A stretch of 64,000 bases of DNA from Mailhella sp. (GCA_017408905.1 JAFQTU010000033.1:1-64000); one strand, 5' to 3'. Shown: positions 55,131 through 63,935, counted from the stretch's first letter. The notes: generated from the sequence alone by a model not told the origin. A program made the numbers and translations.

Positions 55131-56615
55131 CTATTTGAACACGTCCTTGCCGCGCAGGTGTTCATCGTACATCTTGCCGTACCAGCGGCTGATGAAGTGA
55201 ACAGTGGAGCGGCAGGCCTTGCCTATGACAAGGTCGATGTTCTTGCCCTCGGCGCGAGTAGCGAGGTTGCCAGTCTTGGCCTTAGCGGTCTCGACATGCC
55301 AAGCCTTCACAGTCTTGCCGTCAAACTCATCGATAACGATCTTGAAGTGGTTGTCCGGACCAACAAACACGTTGTTGGCTCCGCCATCGAGGACGATCTC
55401 TTCCTTATTGGCGATCATGACCTCGTGCGGATAGGTGCAGGTTGCTCAGGTCTCGGGGCGTGCGAGGAAACGGCTATCGGTAAACCAGTCCGAACCGTTC
55501 TGCACGAGCTTGACGTCAGTGTAGGCAACCAGATCCACCTTGCCTTCCTTGAAGGGATTGCCGGGGCGGATGTTGAGGTGGACAAGGGTCTTGCCGTCCT
55601 TGGAGACGACGTAGCACTTGTCGCGCTCGACCATGGACTGGAGGAGCCACTTGGCATTCTTGGAATCGATGTAGAGCTTCTTGGTGGTGACGGCGCCAGA
55701 CTTTTCGGTGATGGCGACTTCCACGCTGTCCTTGCCGATGTTCTTCACTGCCACCTTGGCATCGCCCACGCTGAAGGCCGCGCCGCTGGCGTAGGAACCG
55801 TAAACGGGTTCGGAAGTGGAAACATAGAGGTCAGTGCAGCTGTCGGTGCCGAATTCGCGCACATACACGTTGTTCTTGTCGTCGATCTTATCCACGACAA
55901 CGTAGCTGCGGCCCACAGTGGCCACGTTGTTGCCGTAGTCGAAACGGGAGAGGTTGTTCTCCTCGTTGGGGACGACATGACCGGCAGGCTGATTGGAACC
56001 CTTCACCAGAGAGCCGTCGGAAGCATCGTTGGTGATGCTGGCACCGACGTGCACAGGGAAGGAAGCGCCGTAGTAGTTGCCGGTGGTCTTCACGATCTTG
56101 AAGTTGGCTTCCTTGCCGTCGGCCAGGCCGTAGGTGGACCAGCCTTCAACGTACATGAGCTGCCAGCCGCGGGACTTGTCCGCATTGCTGGTGATAACGT
56201 CGCCTTCCTTCATGACCACGTCGCGCACCACGTCGCGCACGTAGCGGTCGACGATCACGCGGTAGGTCTTGCCGGCGAGGGTGATGGGCTCGTTGTCGAA
56301 GGGATACCAGTTGCTGGAACGCGACGTGGTGTAAAGGCCTTCGGAAGGAATGATGATCTTGCCGTCTTTGATGTAGCTCTGACGGATAACGACACCGTCG
56401 TTAATGGTGCGCACAGTGCCAAGCGCGGTCTTTTCAACACGATTGTTGACAAGGCCGATGAGCTTGGCGACCACGGCAGCATTATTAGCCGGAGATTTCA
56501 TCGCGGCACTGCCTTCGACAGGCGCGACACCGGCCAGAGCCACTCCGTTCAGACTGGCGGCGAGCAGCAGAGCAAGAGACAGCTTGCCGACGGTCTTGAG
56601 AGTACCCTTGGTCAT
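55131..56615 (-). CDS. Secreted protein with an in-frame TGA: candidate selenoprotein (Sec-x-x-Cys)
   Basis: Read through the TGA at 55446-55448, this is one 494-residue protein. A signal peptide (about 1-28, LSLALLLAASLNGVALA) sends it out of the cytoplasm; the body is beta-rich with no known domain I can name. The TGA falls at residue 390 in ...RPET-(TGA)-ATCTYPHEV, giving Sec-Ala-Thr-Cys, a redox-type UxxC. The frame then stays open for 104 codons with no other stop, ending just before a terminator. Stems near the TGA could form a SECIS (see findings), but none is a clear match. The alternative is a nonsense mutation of a CxxC gene. GAGGAG precedes the ATG at 56615. Confidence 0.7.
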
Positions 56616-56748
56616 AATGACTCCTCGGTTTTATTGATGTTCCGCCCCGGAAAAGCTGCTATGCGGCGGTTCTGCGCCCGTGCGCATGGTACTTCACCGG
56701 GGGGCTCAGGCTTCCCCATGAAGCCCCGGAACGGTAAGTCGGAAAGGG

Positions 56749-57045
56749 TTAGCAGTTGCAGTCGAAGCTGGCCACGCCTTCGATCTGGAACTTTTCGTTG
56801 ATCTGCTTGATCTTGGCGTCGTCGATGCCTTCGATCTCCTTCAGATCTTCGTACTTGGTGAAGTCGCCCACGTTTTCGCGGAATTCCACGATCTTGGCGG
56901 CGAGTTCAGGGCCGATGTTGGGGTCGGCGGAAAGTTCGGACAGCGTGGCGGTGTTCAGATTGGCCTTTTCGGCGGCCATGGCAGTGCCGGAGAAGGTGAG
57001 GACGACAGCGATGGCCGCGCAGGCGAGAAGGGTCTTGAGATTCAT
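56749..57045 (-). CDS. Secreted ComEA-like helix-hairpin-helix protein
   Basis: 98 residues. A signal peptide (about 1-24) precedes a single ComEA-type HhH pair: ANLNTATLSELSADPNIGPELAAKIVEFRE, read in pieces, then DLKEIEGIDDAKIKQI. Such domains bind DNA in competence systems, but no comEC or pilus gene is nearby. It ends SFDCNC, an unusual two-cysteine C-terminus. It has its own promoter and lies 133 bases before the TGA-containing gene, with which it may be cotranscribed. Confidence 0.88.
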   Translation of the reverse strand: MNLKTLLACAAIAVVLTFSGTAMAAEKANLNTATLSELSADPNIGPELAAKIVEFRENVGDFTKYEDLKEIEGIDDAKIKQINEKFQIEGVASFDCNC

Positions 57046-57096
57046 AGCCGTACTCCTTGGGGGAACGAAAGTTAAAAAAGTAACACGCTCTTGTTC

Positions 57097-57125
57097 TAAA
57101 TAGTACGAACTGCGCCTTTTGTAAA
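57097..57125 (-). promoter_or_regulatory. Promoter of the ComEA-like gene
   Basis: On the minus strand TTTACA (57120-57125), 17 bases and TATTTA (57097-57102). Confidence 0.7.
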
Positions 57126-57267
57126 ATTAAATGTAGCGCATAGCGGAAAGAGTTCTGCCGCATGGGAACAGGGCCATGCCTTGCATAATTCCCCTTCCTC
57201 TTATAAGCGATGGGTATGGCGGCAGCCCAATGCCGCAGGAGGTGAAGCAGAAGAAAAAGGCACAGGC

Positions 57268-57429
57268 GATGCAGATGCTCACATCGTGATGTGAAGGGAA
57301 ACCGGTGAGAAACCGGTACGGACCCGCCGCCGTGATCGGGGACGAACTCCGCAGGACGCCATTGTTCCGAAAGGGATGAGAAGGCGCGGAGCAAGGAAGA
57401 TCCGAAAGTCGGAAGACCGGCACTGCATC
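57268..57429 (+). promoter_or_regulatory. Cobalamin riboswitch
   Basis: The B12-box region is readable: GGGAAACCGGTGAGAAACC, GTACGGACCCGCCGCCGTGA and GAAAGTCGGAAGACCGGC, in the order and spacing of the cobalamin (AdoCbl-type) aptamer. The closing helix P1 is GATGCAG (57268-57274) with CTGCATC (57423-57429). It should repress the downstream B12-uptake operon when the vitamin is plentiful. A weak promoter candidate is TTGCAT/TATAAG at 57181-57207 (15-base spacer). Confidence 0.92.
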
Positions 57430-57530
57430 AGGCATACGAACAGGGAAGAGCCCACGCGCTGTTATGCGTTCCCAAAACGGGCCGCCCCTGCCGGGATGCC
57501 TCCCACAGTATTCATCAACGGGGAACTTTG

Positions 57531-59387
57531 ATGAGGAAACTTTTCAGTATCGCCGCCCTGTGCGGCCTGTTCGCTCATGCGCCCGCCCTTGCCGCCGATA
57601 TGCGCATGGACGACATTGTTATTTCAGCGAACAAGATCGAGAGCTCCGCTTCCGAAGCGGCTTCCAGCGTGAGCGTCATCACGGCGGAAGACATGGAAGC
57701 CCGGCAGAGCCGTACCCTCATGGACGCCCTGAAGGCAGAGCCCGGCGTCTTCATGGGCAATGCGCAGGGCCCGGCAGGCGTGAACACCCTTATGATACGC
57801 GGCTCCAAGTCCCGCTACACCCAGCTTCGTTTCAACGGCATCCCCCTGCGCGAAGCCGGGGCCATAGAAGGCAATTACGACGCCCTCCTCGGTTCGCTCC
57901 AGCTTGCCCCCGGCTCTGTCAGCCGTATCGAGGTGCTCAAGGGGGCGCAGGGCTCTCTCTACGGCAGCAGTGCGGCAGGCGGCGTGGTCAGCATCTATTC
58001 CGGCGGCAGGTGGGATTCCGGCTTCAGCGCCTCGCTCGACCTGAGCGGCGGCAGTTATGGCACGTTCACGGCTTCCGGCCGGATAGCCAGCGGCGATGAC
58101 CGATATTATGTCGATTTCGTTCCGATGTTCACCCGTTCCGACGGGCATGAACGCCTATGGTATGAGCAGGGCGGCTTCATCCTTGGGGCAGGCCTGCGCC
58201 TTTCGGAAAAGACCAGCCTCGAGCTGACCTCCCTTGCTATGTCGTTCGAAGGCGCTTCCTTCGACGCGCCGTTCTACTCCGGCGGCCAATGGTCGAAGCT
58301 CGTGCGCTATGGCGACGACAAGAAGACCAGCGGCCATGTGATGCTGCACGGCCTGACCCTGACCCATGAGGCCAGCGACATATGGACCGTTCAGGGCCGC
58401 GCCGCGCTGACAAGGTCGGAGCGCCGCTACCGCCACTACGGCACGGAATATCTGGGCGACACCGCCTATCTGGAACTGCTCAACACCCTCAAGCCTCTGG
58501 AAAACCTGACCTTCATCGCCGGTACTGAATACGAGGCCCAGCAGATGGAGCTGGAATCGTACGGCGTGAAGGCGCAGGAGCAGAACGCCGGGGCTTTTTC
58601 CGCCTACGCCAAGGGGATACTTTCCTTCCTCGGCAGAAAGCTCGTCTTGAGTGCCGGGGGGCGCTTCAGCAAGCATGAGGACTTCGAGAGCAAGGCTACG
58701 TGGGATGCGGGGCTTTCCTATGCCTTCGATACGGGAACGCGACTCTTCGGCAACGTGGCCACGGGCTTCTATGCGCCTTCGCTCTATCAGCGCTATGGCG
58801 ACGGGAGCTGGGTGAAGGGCAGTCCCGCCCTCGAACCCGAAAGCTCCGTCAGCTATGAACTCGGTGTGGAACAGGCGCTGTGGGACGACAGGCTCGTGCT
58901 GAACGCGGCCGTATTCACCACGGAATACGAAGATCAGGTGGCCTACGATATCGCCCGCCAGGCCTACTATAACGCCGACGAGGCCAAGGTGCGCGGCTTC
59001 GAGCTGGGGTTCAGCGTCCAGCCCGGAGAACTGATGCGCATCGATCTCGGCTGGACCCACGTCTCGGCCAAGCAGAAAACAGCGGGCGGAACATGGGAGC
59101 ACAGCTTCCAGATGCCGGACGACAGGCTCACAGGCACGGTCTGCCTTTTCCCGATGGACAGGCTGAAGCTCTCCCTCACGGGGCGCTGGGAAGACAAACG
59201 GAAAGACGCCGACGGCACTGTCATGGACGATGCCTTCTTCACGCTGGATGCGGCGGCTTCGTACGAAGTCAGCGACCATATGCAGGTGTACGCCAAGGTC
59301 AGCAATCTTCTGGATGAGGACTATGCCGTCTATGGCTGGGATATGCCCGGCATCCATGCTGTGGCCGGTGTGCGCTTCACCTTCTGA
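57531..59387 (+). CDS. btuB: TonB-dependent vitamin B12 receptor
   Basis: 618 residues, the size of BtuB. Signal peptide (1-22), then a TonB-box-like DDIVISANKI, plug domain (SVSVITAEDMEARQSRTLMD, VNTLMIRGSKSRYTQLRFNG, IEVLKGAQGSLYGSSAAGGV), then the 22-strand barrel ending in the Phe-terminal signature VRFTF. The riboswitch assigns cobalamin as cargo. ATG 57531 is preferred to the TTG 3 bases upstream; GGGGAA lies 7 bases before it. First gene of btuB-btuF-tonB-exbB-exbD. Confidence 0.94.
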   Translation: MRKLFSIAALCGLFAHAPALAADMRMDDIVISANKIESSASEAASSVSVITAEDMEARQSRTLMDALKAEPGVFMGNAQGPAGVNTLMIRGSKSRYTQLRFNGIPLREAGAIEGNYDALLGSLQLAPGSVSRIEVLKGAQGSLYGSSAAGGVVSIYSGGRWDSGFSASLDLSGGSYGTFTASGRIASGDDRYYVDFVPMFTRSDGHERLWYEQGGFILGAGLRLSEKTSLELTSLAMSFEGASFDAPFYSGGQWSKLVRYGDDKKTSGHVMLHGLTLTHEASDIWTVQGRAALTRSERRYRHYGTEYLGDTAYLELLNTLKPLENLTFIAGTEYEAQQMELESYGVKAQEQNAGAFSAYAKGILSFLGRKLVLSAGGRFSKHEDFESKATWDAGLSYAFDTGTRLFGNVATGFYAPSLYQRYGDGSWVKGSPALEPESSVSYELGVEQALWDDRLVLNAAVFTTEYEDQVAYDIARQAYYNADEAKVRGFELGFSVQPGELMRIDLGWTHVSAKQKTAGGTWEHSFQMPDDRLTGTVCLFPMDRLKLSLTGRWEDKRKDADGTVMDDAFFTLDAAASYEVSDHMQVYAKVSNLLDEDYAVYGWDMPGIHAVAGVRFTF

Positions 59388-59401
59388 GAGCCCGGGGTGA
59401 T

Positions 59402-60331
59402 GTGGTGAAATGCTTTTCCTGCCTTTTCCGGGCCGTTCTGTTCGCCCTTTTCCTTGCCCTGCCCGGGCTGGCCTCTGCCGCGCCCGAAGCAGGCCACGAA
59501 CTGAGGCTCATCGCCCTCGGCGCTCCCGCCGTGGAGATGGTCTGCGCCCTCGGGCTGGAACACAGGCTGGCCGCCCGCTCCTCGTGGGACAGCTTCCCCC
59601 CTTCCATCCAAGGCCTGCCCGATATCGGCACGCCCTACCAGCCCAGCCTCGAACGCATCCTCAGCCTGAAGCCCGACCTCATCCTTCTGGACAGCCGCCT
59701 CGGCACATTGCCGGAGCAGATGAGGGCCTGCGACGTCGAAGTCCTGCCCGTGAACGCCTATAACCCTGCGGAAGTCGTCCCTGCCGTCGAAGCCCTTGCC
59801 AAGCGCCTTGGGGTGGAGCGGCGTGGGGACGAGCTGGCCGCTGAACTGCGCGCCCTGCGCGATTTCGTGCGGGAAAGGCTGACAGGCCTTCCTGAACAGG
59901 AACGCAAAGGCGGCTTCATGCTCACGAGCGCCGCCGACCTGTTCTGCGTCGCCCCGGAAAGCGGCTGTACCCTGCTGGAGGAGGCCGGGGCGCGGAATCT
60001 GGCGGCAGGCAGGGGAAGCCCCTTCCCCCTGCTCTCGCTGGAGAGCCTCGCCGCCTCGAAGCCCGACTTCCTTCTCGTGCCGACAAAGGCGGGGCAGACA
60101 GTACGGCAGAAGGCGGCCTTGGAGCGGCGCATCCGTTCCGTGCTCCCGGAAACGTGCCGTGCCATCGCCTTGGAGGAAGGGCATACCTTCGGCCTGCGCT
60201 CCTTCCTTGGGATGCTTGAGCTTGCCGCAGAACTTTATCCCGCCCGGATAACGCCGGAAGAGGTCCAGTGGCGGAAGCGCGCCTTTCTCGAAGCCTTCTT
60301 TCCTTCCGCCATGCAGGAGGGAAGGCCATGA
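59402..60331 (+). CDS. btuF: Periplasmic cobalamin-binding protein, BtuF-like
   Basis: 309 residues from a GTG start 14 bases after btuB (a second GTG 3 bases on is as likely). Signal peptide to about 26 (LFLALPGLASAAPEA), then the helical-backbone binding fold: RLIALGAPAVEMVCALGLE, LPDIGTPYQPSLERILSLKPDLILLD. It would hand B12 to an inner-membrane BtuCD importer, which is not in the window. Its stop overlaps the tonB start (ATGA). Confidence 0.85.
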   Translation: MVKCFSCLFRAVLFALFLALPGLASAAPEAGHELRLIALGAPAVEMVCALGLEHRLAARSSWDSFPPSIQGLPDIGTPYQPSLERILSLKPDLILLDSRLGTLPEQMRACDVEVLPVNAYNPAEVVPAVEALAKRLGVERRGDELAAELRALRDFVRERLTGLPEQERKGGFMLTSAADLFCVAPESGCTLLEEAGARNLAAGRGSPFPLLSLESLAASKPDFLLVPTKAGQTVRQKAALERRIRSVLPETCRAIALEEGHTFGLRSFLGMLELAAELYPARITPEEVQWRKRAFLEAFFPSAMQEGRP

Positions 60332-61083
60332 TACCCTTCCGATACTTCGTTGCCGTTTCCGTGGCGGCGCACGCCCTGCTTCTGGGGGTGAAGGACTTCG
60401 GCTGGCGGCAGGAGGCCGCCCTGCGCTTTGCCCCGCCGGAGAGCACGGTGGCCGTCCGCTTTGCCGAAGTCACGCCCCCGCCCCTTGGAAGCGCGGAGGA
60501 AAAGGCCGCCCCGGCAGAACAGACGCCCACGCCGGAAGCCGCGTCAGCCCTGCCCGTGGAAGCGCCGAAAGCTCCGCCCGTCCCTGCCACGGAAGAAAAA
60601 ACGGCGGCAGAGCGGCCCGCCACCCCGGCGAAGAAGGCAACGGCCTTCCCGAAGAAAACGGAAGCGCCGCGAAAAAAGCCCTCTCCTTCCCCGAAGGCGA
60701 AACCCGCACCTCCCCCGCCTACGGAGGGAGCAACGGAAGAACCGCGTTCCGCCCGCCAGCCTGTGCCGCCCTCCCCGCCGACACCTGAGCCGAAAAAGGA
60801 ACTCGTGCTCGGCCACAGCGGCGCCCCTTCCTACGCGCGTTTCATCCCGCCGGACTACCCTGAGCGGGCGCGAAGGAGAAACCTAGAGGGCAAGGTCCTT
60901 CTGCGTGTGCTTATCAGTGCGGAGGGCCGGGCCAAGGCCGTCGAAGTGCTCGAATCTTCCCATCCCGAATTCACGCTGGCGGCCCGGGCATCGGCCCGCC
61001 GTTCCCGCTATGTCCCCATGAAGCGCCTCGGCCAGCCCGAGGAAGCCTGGGTGCTCATCCCCTTCCATTTCAAATTGAGGTGA
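60328..61083 (+). CDS. tonB: TonB energy-transducing protein
   Basis: 251 residues from ATG 60328 (AGGAGG 6 bases before, ATGA overlap with btuF). One N-terminal anchor helix (about 4-22), a long Pro/Lys/Ala-rich periplasmic span (about 60-160), and the C-terminal TonB fold (YARFIPPDYPERARRRNLEGKV, LLRVLISAEGRAKAVEVLESS). Dedicated partner for BtuB, co-regulated by the riboswitch. Confidence 0.92.
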   Translation: MIPFRYFVAVSVAAHALLLGVKDFGWRQEAALRFAPPESTVAVRFAEVTPPPLGSAEEKAAPAEQTPTPEAASALPVEAPKAPPVPATEEKTAAERPATPAKKATAFPKKTEAPRKKPSPSPKAKPAPPPPTEGATEEPRSARQPVPPSPPTPEPKKELVLGHSGAPSYARFIPPDYPERARRRNLEGKVLLRVLISAEGRAKAVEVLESSHPEFTLAARASARRSRYVPMKRLGQPEEAWVLIPFHFKLR

Positions 61084-61085
61084 AT

Positions 61086-61496
61086 ATGTACGAACTGTTC
61101 TGCAAAGGCGGCGTGGTGATGTGGCCCCTGCTGGGGCTTTCCATCCTGGCCTCCGCACTGGCGATGTACCATTTCTACCTGACCGCACAGCCCCAGAAGC
61201 AGGAGCTTCAGCCTGTTCTTTTCGAAAAGATACAGCGCGGCATAGACAATATCTTCCTCATCGGCTCCATCGCGCCGCTTTTCGGCCTTCTGGGCACGGT
61301 ACTCGGCATCATCGACTGCTTTTCTGCACTTTCGGCAGGCAGGCCCGACCAGCAGAACCTGTCTTCCGGGCTTTCCGAAGCCCTGCTCACCACGGCGGCG
61401 GGCCTCATCCTTTCCATACCCTGCCAGATAGCCGGGCATCTGCTCCAGCAGAGGCTGGACAAAAGCATGGCGCAATGCCGCCGCACCGGGGAATGA
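61086..61496 (+). CDS. exbB: ExbB-type proton channel subunit (TonB system)
   Basis: 136 residues, a short MotA/TolQ/ExbB protein with three membrane helices; IAPLFGLLGTVLGIIDCFSA and GLSEALLTTAAGLILSIP are the family's conserved channel segments. GAGGTG precedes ATG 61086, which overlaps the tonB end region. With ExbD it powers TonB. Shorter than classical ExbB (about 240), typical of the TonB-cluster form. Confidence 0.9.
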   Translation: MYELFCKGGVVMWPLLGLSILASALAMYHFYLTAQPQKQELQPVLFEKIQRGIDNIFLIGSIAPLFGLLGTVLGIIDCFSALSAGRPDQQNLSSGLSEALLTTAAGLILSIPCQIAGHLLQQRLDKSMAQCRRTGE

Positions 61497-61497
61497 C

Positions 61498-61881
61498 ATG
61501 GCAAAGCGCTTCACCTACGGCGTCAATATCGCGCCGCTCATCGACGTGGTGTTCATCCTGCTGGCCTTCATGTTCCTGTATTCGCGCCTCGATACGGCCG
61601 AGAGCATGGAAGTCGCCCTGCCGCAGGCCGAGGGAGAAGCCGCCGAGGCCGCTTCCCCTGCCGTGCTGTCCATCAGGAAGGACGGGGCCTTCTTCTGGGG
61701 CAGGGAAGCCCTCACGGAAAAGGAACTGAAGCAGAGGATACAGATCCTTGGCAAGTCCAGCCCCCTCATCGTACAGACGGACAGGGAAGCCCCGGCGGAA
61801 GGTCTGGTCAAGGTCATGTCCATGCTGGCCAAGGCCGGTATCGAAGCCGCCAGCATCAAGGTAGCCTTGCCTGACAGGTAA
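61498..61881 (+). CDS. exbD: ExbD-type subunit (TonB system)
   Basis: 127 residues with one N-terminal helix carrying the essential Asp in NIAPLIDVVFILLAFMFLYS and a periplasmic domain (PLIVQTDREAPAEGLVKVMS). Starts 1 base after exbB. Last gene of the B12-uptake operon. Confidence 0.92.
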   Translation: MAKRFTYGVNIAPLIDVVFILLAFMFLYSRLDTAESMEVALPQAEGEAAEAASPAVLSIRKDGAFFWGREALTEKELKQRIQILGKSSPLIVQTDREAPAEGLVKVMSMLAKAGIEAASIKVALPDR

Positions 61882-61978
61882 GGGGATTCGCTCCAATCCG
61901 CCCGCGCATGGCAAGCGCTCGTTCCTCCCCTGCCAGCGCAAGCGCCCGCACAGATTTTGACAAAAACACCGCACCGCG

Positions 61979-62020
61979 CCTATCATCATCGAGCCTGTCA
62001 TCATCGAGCCTATCATCGGG
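61979..62020. repeat. 15-bp tandem repeat
   Basis: CCTATCATCATCGAG is repeated 2.8 times with one or two changes (CCTGTCATCATCGAG, then CCTATCATCGGG), ending 22 bases before the TauE-like gene. Replication slippage or binding sites are both possible. Confidence 0.75.
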
Positions 62021-62042
62021 CTGATATTTCGGAGGGGTACCT

Positions 62043-62783
62043 ATGTTCGACCTGAGCCTTCTTGAATGGACCGGGGTGGCGGCGGCCGTGTTCGCGGCCA
62101 GTGTGGTGCGCGGCATCGCGGGTTTCGGCTTCTCGCTCATCGTGACGGTACTGCTCACGCTTTTTCTCCCGCCTGCCGTGGTCATCCCGGCGGTGCTTCT
62201 GTGGGAAATCGCCGCCAGCATCGGCCATCTGCCCTTCGTGTACCGCGAGGTGGACTGGAAGTCGCTGGGCTGGCTGACCACGGGTATGCTCCTCGGTACG
62301 CCTCTGGGAGTATGGATGCTCACCTGCCTGCCGCCCGGCCCCATGTGCGCGGTCATCAACGGCACTGTCATCGTATTCGCGCTCATGCTCCTCCGCGGAG
62401 CCCAGCCGAGCCGCTCCCCCAGCCGCCTCGAAACGGCCCTCATCGGCATGAGCGGCGGCGTCATCAACGGGGCTTCGGCCAACGGCGGCCCGCCCGTCAT
62501 CCTTTTCTTCCTTTCCAGCCCTGCCGGGGCTTCCGTGGGGCGCGCCTCGCTCATCGCCTATTTCCTGATGACGGACACATGGGCCTCGCTGTTCTGCTGG
62601 CAGAACGGCCTGTTCACCGTAAACACATGGCTCTTCGCCGGGGCTATGCTCCCGGTGCTCACCCTCGGCGTCATGCTGGGAAGCCGCTTCTTCCGTGGGC
62701 TGGACGAGGCCCGATTCAAGAAAATCGTACTCGTGCTCCTGCTGGCCGTAGCCGGGGCAGGCCTCCTCAGGGCGCTGTTCTAA
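62043..62783 (+). CDS. TauE/SafE-family (sulfite/organosulfonate) membrane exporter
   Basis: 246 residues with about eight helices in two repeats; VRGIAGFGFSLIVTVLL and SGGVINGASANGGPPVILFF are the family's paired motifs. Homologues export sulfite, taurine derivatives or sulfoacetate, sensible in a sulfur-metabolising bacterium, but the substrate is not shown. GGAGGGG lies upstream. Confidence 0.92.
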   Translation: MFDLSLLEWTGVAAAVFAASVVRGIAGFGFSLIVTVLLTLFLPPAVVIPAVLLWEIAASIGHLPFVYREVDWKSLGWLTTGMLLGTPLGVWMLTCLPPGPMCAVINGTVIVFALMLLRGAQPSRSPSRLETALIGMSGGVINGASANGGPPVILFFLSSPAGASVGRASLIAYFLMTDTWASLFCWQNGLFTVNTWLFAGAMLPVLTLGVMLGSRFFRGLDEARFKKIVLVLLLAVAGAGLLRALF

Positions 62784-62802
62784 GCCGCCTTCTTTAAAAG
62801 AT

Positions 62803-62834
62803 AAAGACCCCGGCCATAGCGGTCGGGGTCTTGT
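62803..62834 (+). terminator. Terminator after the TauE-like gene
   Basis: AAGACCCCG pairs with CGGGGTCTT around a GCCATAGCGGT loop. It also faces the convergent small gene at 62851. Confidence 0.8.
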
Positions 62835-62850
62835 GTTCTGCGGAAGGCGC

Positions 62851-63075
62851 TTACTGCTGCTTCTGGAGCAGGCCGGCTTCGGTGAGCTTTTCGGCAAGCT
62901 GCTGCATAGCGCCGAGCATAGCGAGGAAGCCCTGAGGCGTAAGGACGAGCTGAGCGTTCTCTTCCTGCACGGGTTCAGCGCCCTGCTTGCCCTGAAGGAT
63001 AAAGGTATCCAGGCGGATATTGCCGTTGATAAGATGCACCTGGCTCACGCCGTCGATAAAGGTCACAGACTTCAT
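62851..63075 (-). CDS. Small hypothetical protein
   Basis: 74 residues from ATG 63075 (AGGAGA upstream decides against the longer frame). It reads MKSVTFIDGVSQVHLINGN with a beta-rich start, then a helical glutamine/leucine tail ending AGLLQKQQ. Soluble, no Cys. Unrecognised; small cytosolic proteins of this type are common in Desulfovibrio. Confidence 0.7.
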   Translation of the reverse strand: MKSVTFIDGVSQVHLINGNIRLDTFILQGKQGAEPVQEENAQLVLTPQGFLAMLGAMQQLAEKLTEAGLLQKQQ

Positions 63076-63167
63076 AACATTCTCCTGAGCACGACCTGCC
63101 TGAGGCGAAGCCGTTCGTATTTTCGGGAAAGATAAGGGCTTTCCCCTGCGTGCGCAAGCCATGCGGC

Positions 63168-63935
63168 CTAGAAAAATTCGTTCTCGCGGCGTTCTTTCAG
63201 CTTTTCCGAGAACATGGCGGCAAAGTCCCTATAGGCGGGCACATCCATGTTCTTGGCCCCCACCGGGCAGATGCGGATACAGCGGAAGCAGGAAAGGCAG
63301 TTCCCGGCCACGGTGCGGCAATCTTCCGCAATGGCCTGCATGGGGCAGGAGCGCACGCAGAGCCCGCAGGACACGCAGGCCTCGGACGTGAGCGGGCGGA
63401 AGCGGCCTCCCATGATGCCGTCACGGTACGGGCGATTGCCGGGGATGGCCGGGGCAGCGCCCTCACGCAGGGCAGCTTCGGCGGCAAAGGCGCGGCAGGC
63501 GGCAAGGTCGTCGGCATCCGGGCGCGTGACCTGTATCTCGCCATAGGTATGGCGGCCGATGAGCGCCGCCCCGCCCTTCACGGCGAAGCCCTGGGCGGCG
63601 GCCATGTCGGCCAGTTCGAGAAGCGCGTCCTCATAATGCCGGTTGCCGTAGGAGACGGCCACAAGGCACGGCGTCCCCCGGCCTTTGAAGCTCGCGAGGC
63701 GATCCTTCACCGCAAGGGGCAGGCGCCCGGCATAGACGGGCATACCGAAGAGCGCGAAATCCTCCGGCCCGAACTCGCGGGGAGCAGGCGCAGGCTCGCA
63801 GGTGACGTCCACGGCTTCCACCTCAAGGGGCGCACCTCCCGCGCCAAGGGCGGCGGCCACACCTTCGGCCATAGCCAGCAGGTTCTTCTTCGTGTTCCCG
63901 GTGGCGGAAAAGAACATAGCGTAAACTTTGCTCAC
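63168..63935 (-). CDS. Flavodoxin-ferredoxin fusion (EFR1-like)
   Basis: 255 residues. Residues 1-165 are a flavodoxin-like domain (SATGNTKKNLLAMAEG phosphate loop, FGMPVYAGRLP, SYGNRHYEDAL); residues 180-240 hold two 4Fe-4S motifs, CVSCGLCVRSCP and CLSCFRCIRICP. Such fusions are soluble electron carriers or enzymes of the EFR1 type; the redox partner is unknown. The 65 bases after its start, to the window end, hold no other gene. No ribosome site is strong. Confidence 0.9.
   Translation of the reverse strand: MSKVYAMFFSATGNTKKNLLAMAEGVAAALGAGGAPLEVEAVDVTCEPAPAPREFGPEDFALFGMPVYAGRLPLAVKDRLASFKGRGTPCLVAVSYGNRHYEDALLELADMAAAQGFAVKGGAALIGRHTYGEIQVTRPDADDLAACRAFAAEAALREGAAPAIPGNRPYRDGIMGGRFRPLTSEACVSCGLCVRSCPMQAIAEDCRTVAGNCLSCFRCIRICPVGAKNMDVPAYRDFAAMFSEKLKERRENEFF

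Noticed and set aside
55131-55418. The downstream part of the TGA-containing gene as an independent 95-residue gene
   Set aside because: No signal peptide, only GAGG two bases before the ATG, and perfect phase with the upstream frame across a single TGA; read-through or mutation is more likely.
52749-56801. Open frame of 1350 codons on the plus strand
   Set aside because: Antisense shadow of the molybdopterin gene and the TGA-containing gene; no signal, domain or ribosome site.
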